From: Paraphoma chrysanthemicola
Taxonomy: Eukaryota; Ascomycota; Dothideomycetes; Pleosporales; Phaeosphaeriaceae
NCBI GenBank assembly: GCA_020744225.1
Contig: JAGMWG010000027.1
Location: forward strand, 62,001-126,000
DNA: 64,000 nt
Reading direction: 5' to 3'
A program made the position numbers and the translations under genes. Positions 44,405 to 54,803 of the stretch are shown piece after piece; position 1 is the first letter of the stretch; each line of letters opens with the position of its first letter. A model generated the notes under the pieces. That model saw only the letters and a program-made list of their open reading frames with translations, had not been told where the DNA came from and ran no database searches.

Positions 44405-47400
44405 ATGGTTAAAGGACTACTTTTCAAGTGGGAGGACTCGCCAGCCCTTAGTAAGTCCATCTCTCATCTCCGTCTCGCTCTGTTTGTCGGCTGTCCTTAT
44501 AGGAGATGATTGAAACACCTCGCTGACAAGAATAAAGGCCACCATTGTGGCTTCTGTGAGCGGCCCCTCAGTCATCCAGGAGCACGCGCGTCTTGCTATG
44601 GCACGCATTCGGGTACGTTCGACCAGAAGTTCTGACGTTGCAACTCGCTAACGTCTGCACTTGCACAGAACCATGCCACAGATATCATCAAGTATACCTA
44701 TGACGCAGCAATGCCGCTGGTGGAAGCTAACACCTAAGGCAGGCAATGTTCATGCGCCTGCGAGGACACACGTGCCATTACTGCCGCACCATTGACGAAG
44801 CACACCACGGCCGCCATAGGAGGATTGCCGAAGGCTTACGCGACGTCTACGAGAGCGCTGGCGAGTCTGACTGGACCATCATCCCGTCCGAGCCCGAGGA
44901 GCGTGGAAGAGCGAGAGAGTACAACGCCAGCGCTGCCGAGTATGGTGACAACGACCGCGGCAGCACACCAGAGGATATGCCGGCGTCGAAGCGGGAGAGG
45001 AAAGACGCAAAGTGCCTAGCCCGCGCTGCCAGTAGAGCCAGGGTCATCAGTGCCGACGAGATCCTTCACGTCGACTCGGTCATCCACTCCGCAGACGGCC
45101 TCCTAAATGGCGACACCGACGGACCATGCAACGTGGAAGAGATGGACGAAATTGAGCGGCATCTCAAGTACAATGCCCACGTCTACAATTCCCAGCGAGA
45201 CCGTCGCGACCTCAAGAAGTTTGCACGACTGCCTGATGTTGATGTCGACTTTGACGTCGAGATGGAGCGCATCCTGGAGGCTTTTGGCGTCACCGAGCTA
45301 CTCAAGCGCAACACTCGTAACCGCGGCCTGATGGGCAAGGAACTTAAGACATTTCTTGTGCACATTGAGGAGCTGAAGAAGATGGTCGTTGATGACCTGG
45401 TGGCTGTCAAGAAAGATGCCCTAGAGATCAGAATGCGAAGGGCAGGCTACTTGCGCTACACCAACAAGACGGCTCACAGTATTGTCGAGGACCGGTATGC
45501 GGACAAGGACTGGAAGACGGGCGAGAAGTTCTCCTCTTCCGGAAGCAGCTCCGGGGACGTCGCATCTCCAATCGAGGAGGCTGAATTTGCTCCCGTGTAA
45601 GTTCAAGTTCAAGTTGATGTCTGCCTCTCGTCTGCCTCTCCTGACATCGATAGCTGCCAACCATCTGTACAAGCAACAGAATCGTTTCCTTTCAATCCAA
45701 AGCATACTCCAGACCATCGTCACCTCGAAAAGGTTCACACGCGCATCACCGGCGACGACGGTCTCGGCCAGCATGTAATTGAGCCTTACCACGCTCCGCT
45801 ACTGCCCTTGCCAGCAAATGCCACCAGCAAACCGCGAGCTGTTCAGCTGAAAGTCGTACCGGCTTTCGATCCATCGCTTGGTCTGCCGCGCGTTACATCA
45901 ACACGTGCGAAGCTACGCCTCGCCGGCGATGAATCATGGCAGACGGTACTTCACGCGAAGAAGACAGCCAGGCCCAGAGTCAAGCCAGCTTGGGGCATGA
46001 CCGCAGCTGGCCGTCAAGTGGCGGTTCCACCACCACCAATAAATCCCTGGGGCGACGATGTGTGCGAGATTCCCGACTTCCGGTCGCTCAAGGCTCCGAC
46101 TGTCCAGCCAACATCAGCCACGGCTAAGGCAAAGTCTGATGGCCCCGATGGTTTCATAGACAATGACCCTCCTGCCGCGCATCCAGTTGTCTCGCAGAAG
46201 AAGGCAAAGAAGTACGAGCGCGAAGCACGCCGAAAGGCGAAGAAGGCCGGCGAGGTCATCGTCAACGTTGTGGAGGGGCGACTGCAGGTCCCTGCAGCGC
46301 TCAATACTTCTAAGCTCTCGGAAGGCACACCCACTGCTAGAAATGTTCCTGATTGTGACTCGTTAGCCGCCCTGCCTTCTGATGCAGTGGTGGTCAAGAC
46401 CACAGCTATATCTCTCAACACCGCAACTGAGGTTGACACGACCCAGCTTGAGATCACCAATCCTGAGCCATGCCTAGAGCTGGCCTGTAGCGCTTCCGCA
46501 GAGCCTCTTGCCACCACTCATCACCGCAAACACATGCATTGGCTGAGATTTGAGCGACAATTCACCGTGGATTTGACTGACCCGTGCTTGAATCTCTGGG
46601 CGGGCTGCTCTCACGGTACATCATGCGTATTTGAGACTCTTGGGGTCGTCGATTGCCCATTCCATGAGCCACGTAAGTTTTAATACATGCTCCGAAGGTT
46701 CAGTTGCTAACGATTGCCCAGATTGCTCGTGCGTCGACCCGCAGTATGACGAGTGCTACCTAGTCTACCCATGCCCTGATATTCTATCCTGCGGACCCTT
46801 CAACCGTCTGCGTGGTGAGAAGCTGCTCGCCAAATATGAGCAAGACGAGCAGATCAAGGGTCGTATCATGCTTGTTGATAGCGACTTGATGAGCTACTTC
46901 ATGGTCGACCCGCGCGACCGCGCCCTAGCTCGTTACTCTTCGTTGGTGCCTAAGCGTCTCGCGACCGAGTACGCCGACTATGCCGATGGCTACAATCCTG
47001 GTCCGCTCATGGAGCAGGAGAAGATGTTTGAGCGCCTCTGGGCCAAGAATCTAATGATCAAGCGCCAGCTTTCCCGGGATATGCTTGCCGACGTCCAGCA
47101 GCGAAAGATGGAGAATGCGCAGATGAACTTCTACTGCTACTGCCACGAGATCATGCCCGAAGGCGGTATACCCAAGAACATACTCGAGTGCTCGCATCGC
47201 GATTGCCCCGTTGGCTACTTTCACAAGTCTTGTATCAAGAAGTTGGGCGCCGACAAGGTTAGTCGCTGGTTCTGTACCATGTGCGAGCAGAAGATGCGGA
47301 CCGTGGCGCACAAGACCCTGCGCGACTTAGGATTCGACGACGTTCCCAACGACGAAGAAGACCTAAATGACAGCATGGACAAGATACAGGACAAGTTCCA

Positions 47401-47509
47401 GATTCCCGACGGCGCGATGAGTAAGCTTCGCTCTCGAATCGAGACTATGGGCGGTAGTTCCAAGGTTGCAAGTGTTATGGCCATGGCAATCAATGTTGGG
47501 AAGACTTAG
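44405..47509 (+). CDS. Large PHD-finger protein with N-terminal Cys/His cluster
   Basis: Six exons: 44405-44450, 44538-44612, 44669-44691, 44743-45596, 45654-46672, 46722-47509; 934 aa, sum in frame. Introns of 87, 56, 51, 57 and 49 bases; the first three coding exons are tiny, but each has good donors and branch sites (CTGAC, CTAAC). N terminus: two linked Cys/His groups ('HHCGFCERPLSHPGARASC', 'EPCHRYHQ', 'HTCHYCRTIDEAHH'). Middle: charged helical part with 'LMGKELKTFLVHIEELKKMV' and a disordered region. A Cys-rich stretch lies near residues 640-690 ('CLNLWAGCSHGTSC', 'CSCVDPQYDECY'). PHD-type finger at ~809-862: 'FYCYCHEIMPEGG', 'CSHRDCPVGYFHKSC', 'RWFCTMCEQKM' (C4HC3-like). PHD fingers usually read histone tails, so a chromatin role is likely; the exact family is not recognised. 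Confidence 0.88.
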
Positions 47510-47857
47510 ATGTACGGTACCGTGGTTTTGGGGCATGTTAGCGACAGTGTAGCGTGAAGATGTTCGCTTGTGCGAGATGAATACATGGCATCTATGGTAG
47601 CGACGGACCCTGCATCACACTCAAGTTATGAAGTCTATATAAGTGTCCATGCCTTCCATTCTCCTTTGTCACCAGCAATACCCACTCAATACACCTTCTC
47701 ATCACAACACACTGAACTCCTTCGGGACCCCACATCACCACTCCGAACGACCCTCCAAAACAACAACGAACACATTCAAGCCTTCGCACCAAAACAAGCA
47801 AGCCGGCACAATAACGTCGCGAAGTCATCCAGCTTCCCACCATCACATAAAATCAAA
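47510..47857. other. Short intergenic with TATA element
   Basis: Contains the TATA-like element at 47636-47642 and an A/C-rich leader; nothing else recognised. Confidence 0.5.
47636..47642 (+). promoter_or_regulatory. TATA box before small gene
   Basis: TATATAA, 216 bases before the ATG at 47858; implies a leader of roughly 190 bases. Confidence 0.5.
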
Positions 47858-48154
47858 ATGTCTTCACCAACAACCCAATCATCCAACCTCTCCCGCACTC
47901 CTACAACCACCAGCGTCGCCAGCACTAACACAACTTACACATGGACCTTCGACGACGACAGTGACGCCACGCTCACCAATTCACGCTTTTCGTCGGCGAG
48001 GGATAGTAATCATGTTATGCGTGAGGAGTATGATTGGAAGAGGGAGGATAAGAAATTGAGGAAGCAGGGCGGGATGGGGATTGGGATTGGGATTGGGAGG
48101 GCTGTTATGGGTGGAGTGAGGAGGTTTTGGAAGGTTGTTGGGGGGAAGGGATGA
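47858..48154 (+). CDS. Small hypothetical protein, Gly/Ile repeat
   Basis: 98 aa, no intron. Chosen start 'MSSPTTQSSNL' follows a clear TATA box and an A-rich 'AAAATG' context; the frame remains open upstream but is low-complexity. N-terminal half Ser/Thr rich, then 'YTWTFDDDSDATLTNS', a basic 'REEYDWKREDKKLRKQ' segment, and a Gly/Ile run made by a repeated GGGATT hexamer ('MGIGIGIGRAVMGGVRRFW'), perhaps an amphipathic membrane-associated end. Family unknown. Confidence 0.6.
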   Translation: MSSPTTQSSNLSRTPTTTSVASTNTTYTWTFDDDSDATLTNSRFSSARDSNHVMREEYDWKREDKKLRKQGGMGIGIGIGRAVMGGVRRFWKVVGGKG

Positions 48155-48352
48155 GTGGGTGTTAGGAGATAGGGTAGTTGAAGAGGATATGAAGATCGAG
48201 TATGAGAGTGTTTGAGGGATTGTGTCAATTGCCGGTCATAATCATACAAGTGGTATCCAAGATGGTGTATTGATCGATCTACCGTATATTTGAGTATTCG
48301 TACAGTCATGCTTTCCTCTTTGTACACCAATTGCTTTCCATCGCCTAAGGAC

Positions 48353-49514
48353 CTAGTGCTGTAATTGCTGCTTCCAGAAGCGTACGAGGGGTTTCCAGAG
48401 CTTGTTGTTGCCGTCGAGAGTCGAGTATGCGACGCCTAGCAGCGCGCCTGAGAGATGAGCCTATGCACAAGTTAGTCTCTCCGTAATGCTTGAAAGGAAA
48501 GACTCGACTTACCGCATGTCCAAAATTGACAAACGAGTACCCGCGCACCATGCCGATGAAGTCGAACAGCATAATCGCCGGAAGCACATACTGCGCATCA
48601 AAATGCACAGGCACAAACATGATCCCCAACCCGGCATTCGGATACTGCATGCAAAATACACCCAACATGCCCAACAACGCACCACTCGCGCCGCCACATC
48701 GGATGAATATCTCGGGAATCGCGCGCTTCTGCGGAGATATCAGTGTCGCCAGGTGCTGCGCGTATCCCGACAAGACGCCCGTGGCGAGAAAGAAGGCGCC
48801 GACTTGATACGGGTTTCCTTCAAACGCGCGCGAGTACCCCACGGGAATCATAAAGTTGTATGTAAAGTACATGTTAACGAATAAATGAAACGGCCCACTA
48901 TGCACAAACATGCTCGTGAACAGCGTGTAATTCACATTCCGCGCAGGCATGTGCCATAAACTCTGCCAGTACGCGGGCACAACGAAACTAGTTAGATGCA
49001 CGACGCTGTTGGTTGCGATGATACCCGCGCTGAGCTTGCTCATGGGGTTCAGCGAGGCCCAGGTTTGCGTTGCGAGCTCCGTGGGCGATGGCGGGGTGCG
49101 GCGCGTGGTGCCCCATTGCGGAGCGGAAGGCCATGATGGGGTTTTTGGTTTGAGCTCGCTTTTGGCTTGGAGGAAGGCTAGACTGGCGAAGATGCCGCCT
49201 GATACGACGATGGCCCAGATTGCTGGCCGGAAATACCGGACGACGATTCTTGGGTTGCTGGAGAGTTCAGAGGGGAAGGCATACTGTTCGCTTGGTATGT
49301 CTTCCTTGATAGGTGTCGATTTGACTGATTTCCCTGATCGGACAGGGACGGGACGACCTGGTGTTTGTCGGGTGTTTGGTGTCCGATTGTGCTGATACCG
49401 TGGCTGTGAAAATCTTTGTAATCGTACCAGATCCGAGCGAAGGACAGTCTGTGGCCAAGTACGACCGACACACTGTGCTAGCCGTAATGGACTGCCTATT
49501 TTGAATAACGACAT
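48353..49514 (-). CDS. PCP1: Mitochondrial rhomboid protease
   Basis: Intramembrane serine protease of the mitochondrial inner membrane (yeast Pcp1/Rbd1, human PARL), which cleaves dynamin-like Mgm1 and other substrates. Two exons, 49514-48513 and 48460-48353, 369 aa. The 52-base intron has GTAAGT, an ACTAAC branch and a TAG acceptor. The N terminus ('MSLFKIGSPLRLAQCVGRTW') is basic and amphipathic, fitting a mitochondrial presequence. Rhomboid core: 'FVHSGPFHLFVNMYF', catalytic Ser277 in 'GGASGALLG', and catalytic His336 in 'GHAAHLSGALLG', which is complete only after splicing because the exon junction lies inside it. The ending, '...WKQQLQH', is reached only in exon 2. Co-linear with no neighbour of related function. 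Confidence 0.96.
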
Positions 49515-50095
49515 GAGAGGTCAGGTAGAATGCGCGATTGGAGCCGCGTGGAGTTGTGGTCGGATGATGCAAGTCTCGCGTCGGGCCGTTGAAGCTAGGA
49601 CAGGTGTAGTTAGCGCATGGTCCGAGCGGTGACATTATCCTTCTACACGTCTAGGTTCAAGCCTCCTTGTCGTTGCCATTGAATACACCTCCAACATGTC
49701 CTATCGCTGTTGTATATCTTCCATCCGCTGGTCTCTAGGTGGGGACCTGTTCGGGGCTTCACGAGCCTTCCGCCGACCTAGGGCATCGTCACGATGTCTG
49801 CTCCAACGTTGATACCAGGGCTAACTATGAAAAGCCTGCAATTGTGCAAACTGTAGGGCAAACATCTTCCAGTCTCCATGGTTCCCTCGCATGCTTCGAA
49901 ATGGCCGCACTCGAGGCTGTCATTGTCCGGGAGCATGCCAGTCTCAGAGGTTCAAGGCTGGTGGTATCAACACGAGCCCTAGCGACAGATAATGTAGCAC
50001 CCCTCAAGAGCACATGTCAGCCATCTTGTGGTGGACACATAAGCTCAGTAATACTTCCACGGTGTCGTTTTTTCCAAATGACTCGACTCTAGTCC
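49515..50095. other. Divergent intergenic region
   Basis: About 580 bases between PCP1 and a plus-strand gene; no gene or clear motif recognised. Confidence 0.5.
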
Positions 50096-51301
50096 ATGGG
50101 TAAGGCATCGTTTGGCAATGTTCAATTCACTCCGGCACCAGCACGGACTCTTGTCTCTGTTGGCATCAAGTTCTCTTCTTTCAAGCGTAAACGTATCTGG
50201 CTACGCAATCGCGCAAGTAACATCGATCAACTCCGCGTACACAACATGCTCAACTTCTTCAAGAAATCTGCATTCACCGCGAAGGGCCTTGGTGTGTGGG
50301 TAGGCAAGCCACCTCGTTCCATCAAGGTTCATGTGGCCGGTGACGTCTTGAGAGCATGTCCAACGTTACAAAGACGACTTTATCAAGACGCCACCATTGT
50401 CAATGCAGATCCCATCGTCTTCGAAATCGCCCTCGAATACTTGAAGCGCAACCACATCTTCGGAAAGATGCTTGCTAGCAATCCTCTCGAAAAGCTGGTC
50501 GGTAGCAGCGATATGATGCTCAAGCTAGCAAAATCATGGCACCTAGCTGGCATCTTAGAAATTCCGGAGATGCAGAACAAAATCATCGACATATTCAGCG
50601 CGTGCTACAAGCGCTTCCTCGGAGCCCGTCAGCGAATGCCCCTGAGTCGGGAGCCTTTTGAATACCTGCGCAATCATATCGGCTACTATACGAAGTGTGA
50701 GAAATTTTTGATCGACTTTCACGCTGGCCTCGCCCGCCATGGCGGGCCGTTCCTGGTTGAGCGTCTCCGGGAATTACCGGAAGACATTGCGCAAGAGCTC
50801 CAGCATCGACGTGAAGAGTTCATGTCTAGTGGACAATTCACCGACTACATCTTCCAAGGCAGCCCGCGATTCAAGGTCGGCAAGACGGACAAGACGCTAC
50901 AAGCCGAGTTACAGGTCCGGTCATCCTCGGTGGCATCCCCTCGATCCAGGGCGCCCTCGGCCCCGACTCGACCCGGTCTCGCTCGATCGAATAACTCGAG
51001 GTCGACACTACTATCAAACCGAACACCTACAGCAACGATCGCTAATAGGCGTCGGAATCGACTATCGCTACCTTTGCTCTCGGATTTGAGCCGCAACCCA
51101 GAACGTGCTTTCACCCGTGCACTGCAGCCTACACTACAATCCGTGCTGGCGCCTCGGTCTCAACGTCCGCAAGGCCAACCTCGATCAGTATCCATGCCCT
51201 TGTTGGGTGCACGAGCACCATTCATGAGTCCCACGCGGACTCGTCGAAGTCAATCAATGCTGGAGGCAGAAGAGTCGTCGACTGATGAAGAGAGAGATTA
51301 G
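50096..51301 (+). CDS. BTB/POZ-like protein with disordered basic C terminus
   Basis: Single exon, 401 aa. Fungal BTB-like pattern near residues 68-180: 'VWVGKPPRSIKVHVAGDVL', 'ACPTLQRRLYQDATIVNAD', 'PIVFEIALEYLKRNHIFG', then 'LKLAKSWHLAGILEIPEMQ'. This fits the large family of ascomycete BTB-domain proteins with a degenerate first strand. The C-terminal ~130 residues are Ser/Arg/Pro rich ('SVASPRSRAPSAPTRPGLAR') and probably unstructured. An internal ATG at ~50246 ('MLNFFKKSAF') could be the real start, because the first 50 residues look leader-like. Family-level assignment is moderate; function unknown, possibly an adaptor for protein degradation. Confidence 0.75.
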   Translation: MGKASFGNVQFTPAPARTLVSVGIKFSSFKRKRIWLRNRASNIDQLRVHNMLNFFKKSAFTAKGLGVWVGKPPRSIKVHVAGDVLRACPTLQRRLYQDATIVNADPIVFEIALEYLKRNHIFGKMLASNPLEKLVGSSDMMLKLAKSWHLAGILEIPEMQNKIIDIFSACYKRFLGARQRMPLSREPFEYLRNHIGYYTKCEKFLIDFHAGLARHGGPFLVERLRELPEDIAQELQHRREEFMSSGQFTDYIFQGSPRFKVGKTDKTLQAELQVRSSSVASPRSRAPSAPTRPGLARSNNSRSTLLSNRTPTATIANRRRNRLSLPLLSDLSRNPERAFTRALQPTLQSVLAPRSQRPQGQPRSVSMPLLGARAPFMSPTRTRRSQSMLEAEESSTDEERD

Positions 51302-51699
51302 AATGAAATGGGACTGACTGGGCGTTGGGAATATGACGATGCGCGCTAGTCAGATGGACTGAACATGGTGGAAATGCTTAGATATTGGGAGTGCCAGGTA
51401 TATGGGTGAGAAGGTATTGTCGTAAAGACCCGATCTGTGGATCCACTTTTACCTTCCATCGTTTTCAAATTACCATCTCAAATACAGGTCAGCCACCAAG
51501 CGGCAGACTCCCGCCGAAAAGGACACACATTTGTTGGTCTGCCTTTACCAATATCTCGTAACTTCATATCTCTCTCACAAATCTCATAGCCGGCTCCGTC
51601 AGCTCTAAAGTTATACTTCACATCCTCCGGTCTTACCATTGATCTTTATTTCGCCACTTTATATTTGATCTTCTCTCTTTATCACCAACAACACCAAGA
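51302..51699. other. Intergenic, no gene recognised
   Basis: About 400 bases; pyrimidine-rich and AT-rich towards the next ATG. Confidence 0.45.
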
Positions 51700-52099
51700 A
51701 TGCATCTTTCCAACAGCTACGAAGGTTCCGTGACCAAAGACATCGATCACGATCACGAGGACTCTGAGGACATCAACGAAACTCTTCGAGATGTTTCGAG
51801 AATGGCAGCCAACCTCAATCAACTGGCGCGAAAGATCCACAAACTCGGGAAACGTGCGTCGACCATCACTTTTGGCTAACAAGACCACTTCACAGACTTC
51901 AAACACTACAGCAACCGAGCAAACAAGCTTTACGCAGCTATCTCGCGGACCAACACAGGCCAACTGCATTACAAGAGATTTCGCAGTCGTAGCTCACATG
52001 GACACACAGGCCGAAGTCAAGCAGATGCTTGGTGACGGAAAGGTGGCGCGATCGTTTACTAGCCGGATCAAACGCCTGCAGAAAATCCTGGATCGGTAA
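51700..52099 (+). CDS. Small two-exon hypothetical protein
   Basis: ATG 51700 follows a pyrimidine-rich leader ending 'ACACCAAGAATG'. Exon 1, 51700-51853, encodes an acidic N terminus ('DIDHDHEDSEDINETL') and a helix ('VSRMAANLNQLARKIHKLGK'). The donor is GTGCGT with branch site GGCTAAC. Two acceptors are possible. Using CTACAG, exon 2 is 51912-52099 and the product is 113 aa, ending in an amphipathic 'VARSFTSRIKRLQKILDR'. Using the nearer CACAG, exon 2 starts at 51896 and stops at 52035, giving 97 aa. The first gives a more protein-like C terminus; the second is nearer the branch site. Family unknown. Confidence 0.45.
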
Positions 52100-53295
52100 T
52101 TCTATGATCGGCTCATTGATCACTTCCACCGTTGGTCTTCGAGGACGTGGCATCTCGAAGGAGATGCAAATGCTAGACGGTGGTACGCGCTTGACTTTTC
52201 GGAAAGGAGAGATGAGTGAAGGGGTCAGTCGAGCCAACATCATGAGCTGCAGTCGGGATGGATACATATTTATATGTTTGCGGGATCTGCGGATCATTGT
52301 CTGCGCCTTGAGTCTTGTTCTCACACATCATGGAAGTTAGGCTAGGTAATGTGGTCAGAACCTCGAAATTTAGAGCTCAGATTCACACCCTTTTCAACAT
52401 CACGAGAACTCGTCGTCATTTCAGTAGTATTCCTCAGCCCAGAATATACTACAGAAAACAGGACTTTTCAAGTTTCGTTGCTCATTGGCTACTTTGGCTA
52501 TCTGCAGCCCGATGCGGCGTGGCACGTTGAAATCCAGGCGAGCGCCGCTCTGACGCAGCATTTTGGTCTTACTGACCCGACAAGACAGCCCGCGCCGTAC
52601 TGCAGCGTAGCGGTGCCATTGCGGAGGACTGCGGTTTAGCATTAACGGTCGGCGGCTTCACGGACATTGCCCTGCACCACGGCAGACCTAATTGATTGAC
52701 TGAATGATAACGGCATTGATCGAAAGTTTGGGATTACAAGCGCTTCGACCGCTTTGGTACTGAGCCCGTCAAAGTTTTGCGACCAACCCACACCAATCTT
52801 TACCATCTTGCCTGCGTATTCACATATTTGCATGCTGGAATGACGTGAAGCGCGAGAAATGGCATGCTGATCACCACGTAAATCGCATTCGACGTTTGAT
52901 CTGCACGATGCAGGGGCCCAATCCATGCGCCCGACTCGCCAACGCGCCGTTTCAGGACCGAACACAATGTGGCTGACGTGCCAAACACAGGGGCGGCACT
53001 GGCGCCGAGCGCCGCAGCTGAAGCGTGTGCAGGGACAGGTGGGCCATGTGTGGCCAATCGCGTGACGCCGCAGTCCGCTTCCCCATGCTCCGCAATTTAT
53101 TTACGGGGTGTCGATGAAAGTGGATCGTCAGCCAGCTCGCGTTCGTTGTGCAACACGAACAAACGGTGACTCTCCTTCTTTTGCTCTGTACGTGATATTC
53201 TCACGCCCACACTCTTTCAACTTCATCTTCATTCAACTTTTCGACCTTAATTTTACTACTTCTCACACTCGTTCTCAACACTAATTCACATCAAC
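52100..53295. other. Intergenic, GH17 promoter region
   Basis: About 1.2 kb. The last 90 bases are pyrimidine-rich, typical of highly expressed fungal genes. No other gene recognised. Confidence 0.5.
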
Positions 53296-54474
53296 ATGCG
53301 ATTCGCGACTCTCCTCGCGCTCGCGGCTGCCAGCGTCGGCAGCGCGCTTGCGCAGGACTTCGTCTTGGGATTCAACGCAGGAGCTTCCGATGACAAGGGC
53401 AAGGCCAAGACACAGGCCGACTTCGAGAAGGAGTTCAAGACTGCAAAGTCGCTCCAGGGCGCGCCGGGCAACTTCACAGCCATCCGCCTCTACTCCAACA
53501 TCCAATGGGGCACCGAGACGACTCCCATTGCAGCCTTCCCTGCCGCGATCGCGACCAACACCAAGCTGCTCCTCGGTATCTGGGCGTCGGGCACGACCAG
53601 CATCGACAATGAGCTCAACACGCTGCAAGCCGCCATCAAGCAGTATGGCAGCAAGCTGACTGACCTCGTCATTGGCATCTCGGTCGGCAGCGAGGACATG
53701 TACCGCGTCTCCGAGTCCGGCATCCGCAACAAGGCTGGCGTCGGCAATAGCGCAGAGACAATCGTCGGCTTCATCAAGGACACGCGCAGCAAGCTGGCCA
53801 ACACGGCGCTCGCCAAGACCCCCGTCACCCACGTCGACACCTGGACCGCCTGGGTCAACACGTCCAACAAGGCCGTCATCGACGAGATCGACTTCGTTGC
53901 CGTCAACGCCTTCCCCTTCTACGAGTCGGAGCGCGACAACACCATCGACAACGCAGGCAGCCTCCTGGCTAGCGCACTCGCCGCGACCGAGGGCGTTGCG
54001 GGCGGCAAGGAGGTTTGGATCACCGAGACAGGCTGGGCATACTCTGGACCTAAATTCGGCGCCGCGGACGCGACCGTTGACAACGCCGGCAAGTACTGGA
54101 AGGACGTTGGCTGCGCGCTATTCGGCAAGCGCAATGTCTTCTGGTACACGCTACGCGACGCCAACCCGGAGAACAAGGTCAAGTTCGCCATCACCGACAA
54201 CTTGAACACCAAGCCGCGCTACGATCTCACCTGCGCGGCCAACGTCCAGCTGCCTTCGGTGTCGGCCAACAACACCAACTCAAACAACCCCAGCGCGAGC
54301 GCGAGTGCCGGTCCAAGGGCCAGCGGAAGTGCTACCGGTGCTGCCTCGCGTAGCTCGGGCGCTCCAGCCGCTAGCCAAACGGGCAATGCGCCTGCTGCTA
54401 CGTCGGTGTCGATTGTCAACTCGATGGCCATGGCTTTGTCTGTCGTGTTTGCCTTTGCTGCGTTCGCCTTGTAA
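53296..54474 (+). CDS. GPI-anchored GH17 beta-1,3-glucanase/glucanosyltransferase
   Basis: Cell-wall glucan-active enzyme of glycoside hydrolase family 17 (EglC/Bgl2-like), intronless, 392 aa. Signal peptide 'MRFATLLALAAASVGSALA' (1-19). GH17 core from 'FVLGFNAGA' with proton donor Glu133 in 'GISVGSEDMYR' and nucleophile Glu244 in 'EVWITETGWAYSG'. 'FWYTLRDANPENKVKFAI' and a final Cys complete the fold. A Ser/Ala/Gly/Asn-rich linker (~315-370) follows, then a hydrophobic tail 'SMAMALSVVFAFAAFAL' typical of GPI attachment; anchoring is predicted. Third positions are strongly C/G, and the leader is pyrimidine-rich, suggesting high expression. It acts at the plasma membrane/wall on beta-1,3-glucan. 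Confidence 0.95.
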   Translation: MRFATLLALAAASVGSALAQDFVLGFNAGASDDKGKAKTQADFEKEFKTAKSLQGAPGNFTAIRLYSNIQWGTETTPIAAFPAAIATNTKLLLGIWASGTTSIDNELNTLQAAIKQYGSKLTDLVIGISVGSEDMYRVSESGIRNKAGVGNSAETIVGFIKDTRSKLANTALAKTPVTHVDTWTAWVNTSNKAVIDEIDFVAVNAFPFYESERDNTIDNAGSLLASALAATEGVAGGKEVWITETGWAYSGPKFGAADATVDNAGKYWKDVGCALFGKRNVFWYTLRDANPENKVKFAITDNLNTKPRYDLTCAANVQLPSVSANNTNSNNPSASASAGPRASGSATGAASRSSGAPAASQTGNAPAATSVSIVNSMAMALSVVFAFAAFAL

Positions 54475-54803
54475 GCGTGTACGACGAGGCTATGTGAGGT
54501 GGAATTAGCATTCGGCCTCCTCAGGTTGTGTAGGATGTCTCATTGGGTAATAATAGAATGGGTCTCTTCTTCAGCGTTGCACTACGGTGTAAGTAGGGTT
54601 ATATGTATTGAGTCGTCGATAGGCGAAAAAAATGATATCCAGTTCAGATGTATATTGTCCGATGCCAGAAGTGAGTGAGTGAAGAAGGGAAAGAGAGGGA
54701 TGGGCAAGGGAGTGGAGACGTTGTATTTGTATCCTGGACTACCGCGTAGGCGCTACCTGCTAACCCCCTACCTTTTACTCCGACGACGCGTCACGCATCT
54801 CCA
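54475..54803. other. Convergent 3' region
   Basis: About 330 bases between the GH17 stop and the GNAT-like gene stop; no gene recognised. Confidence 0.5.
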
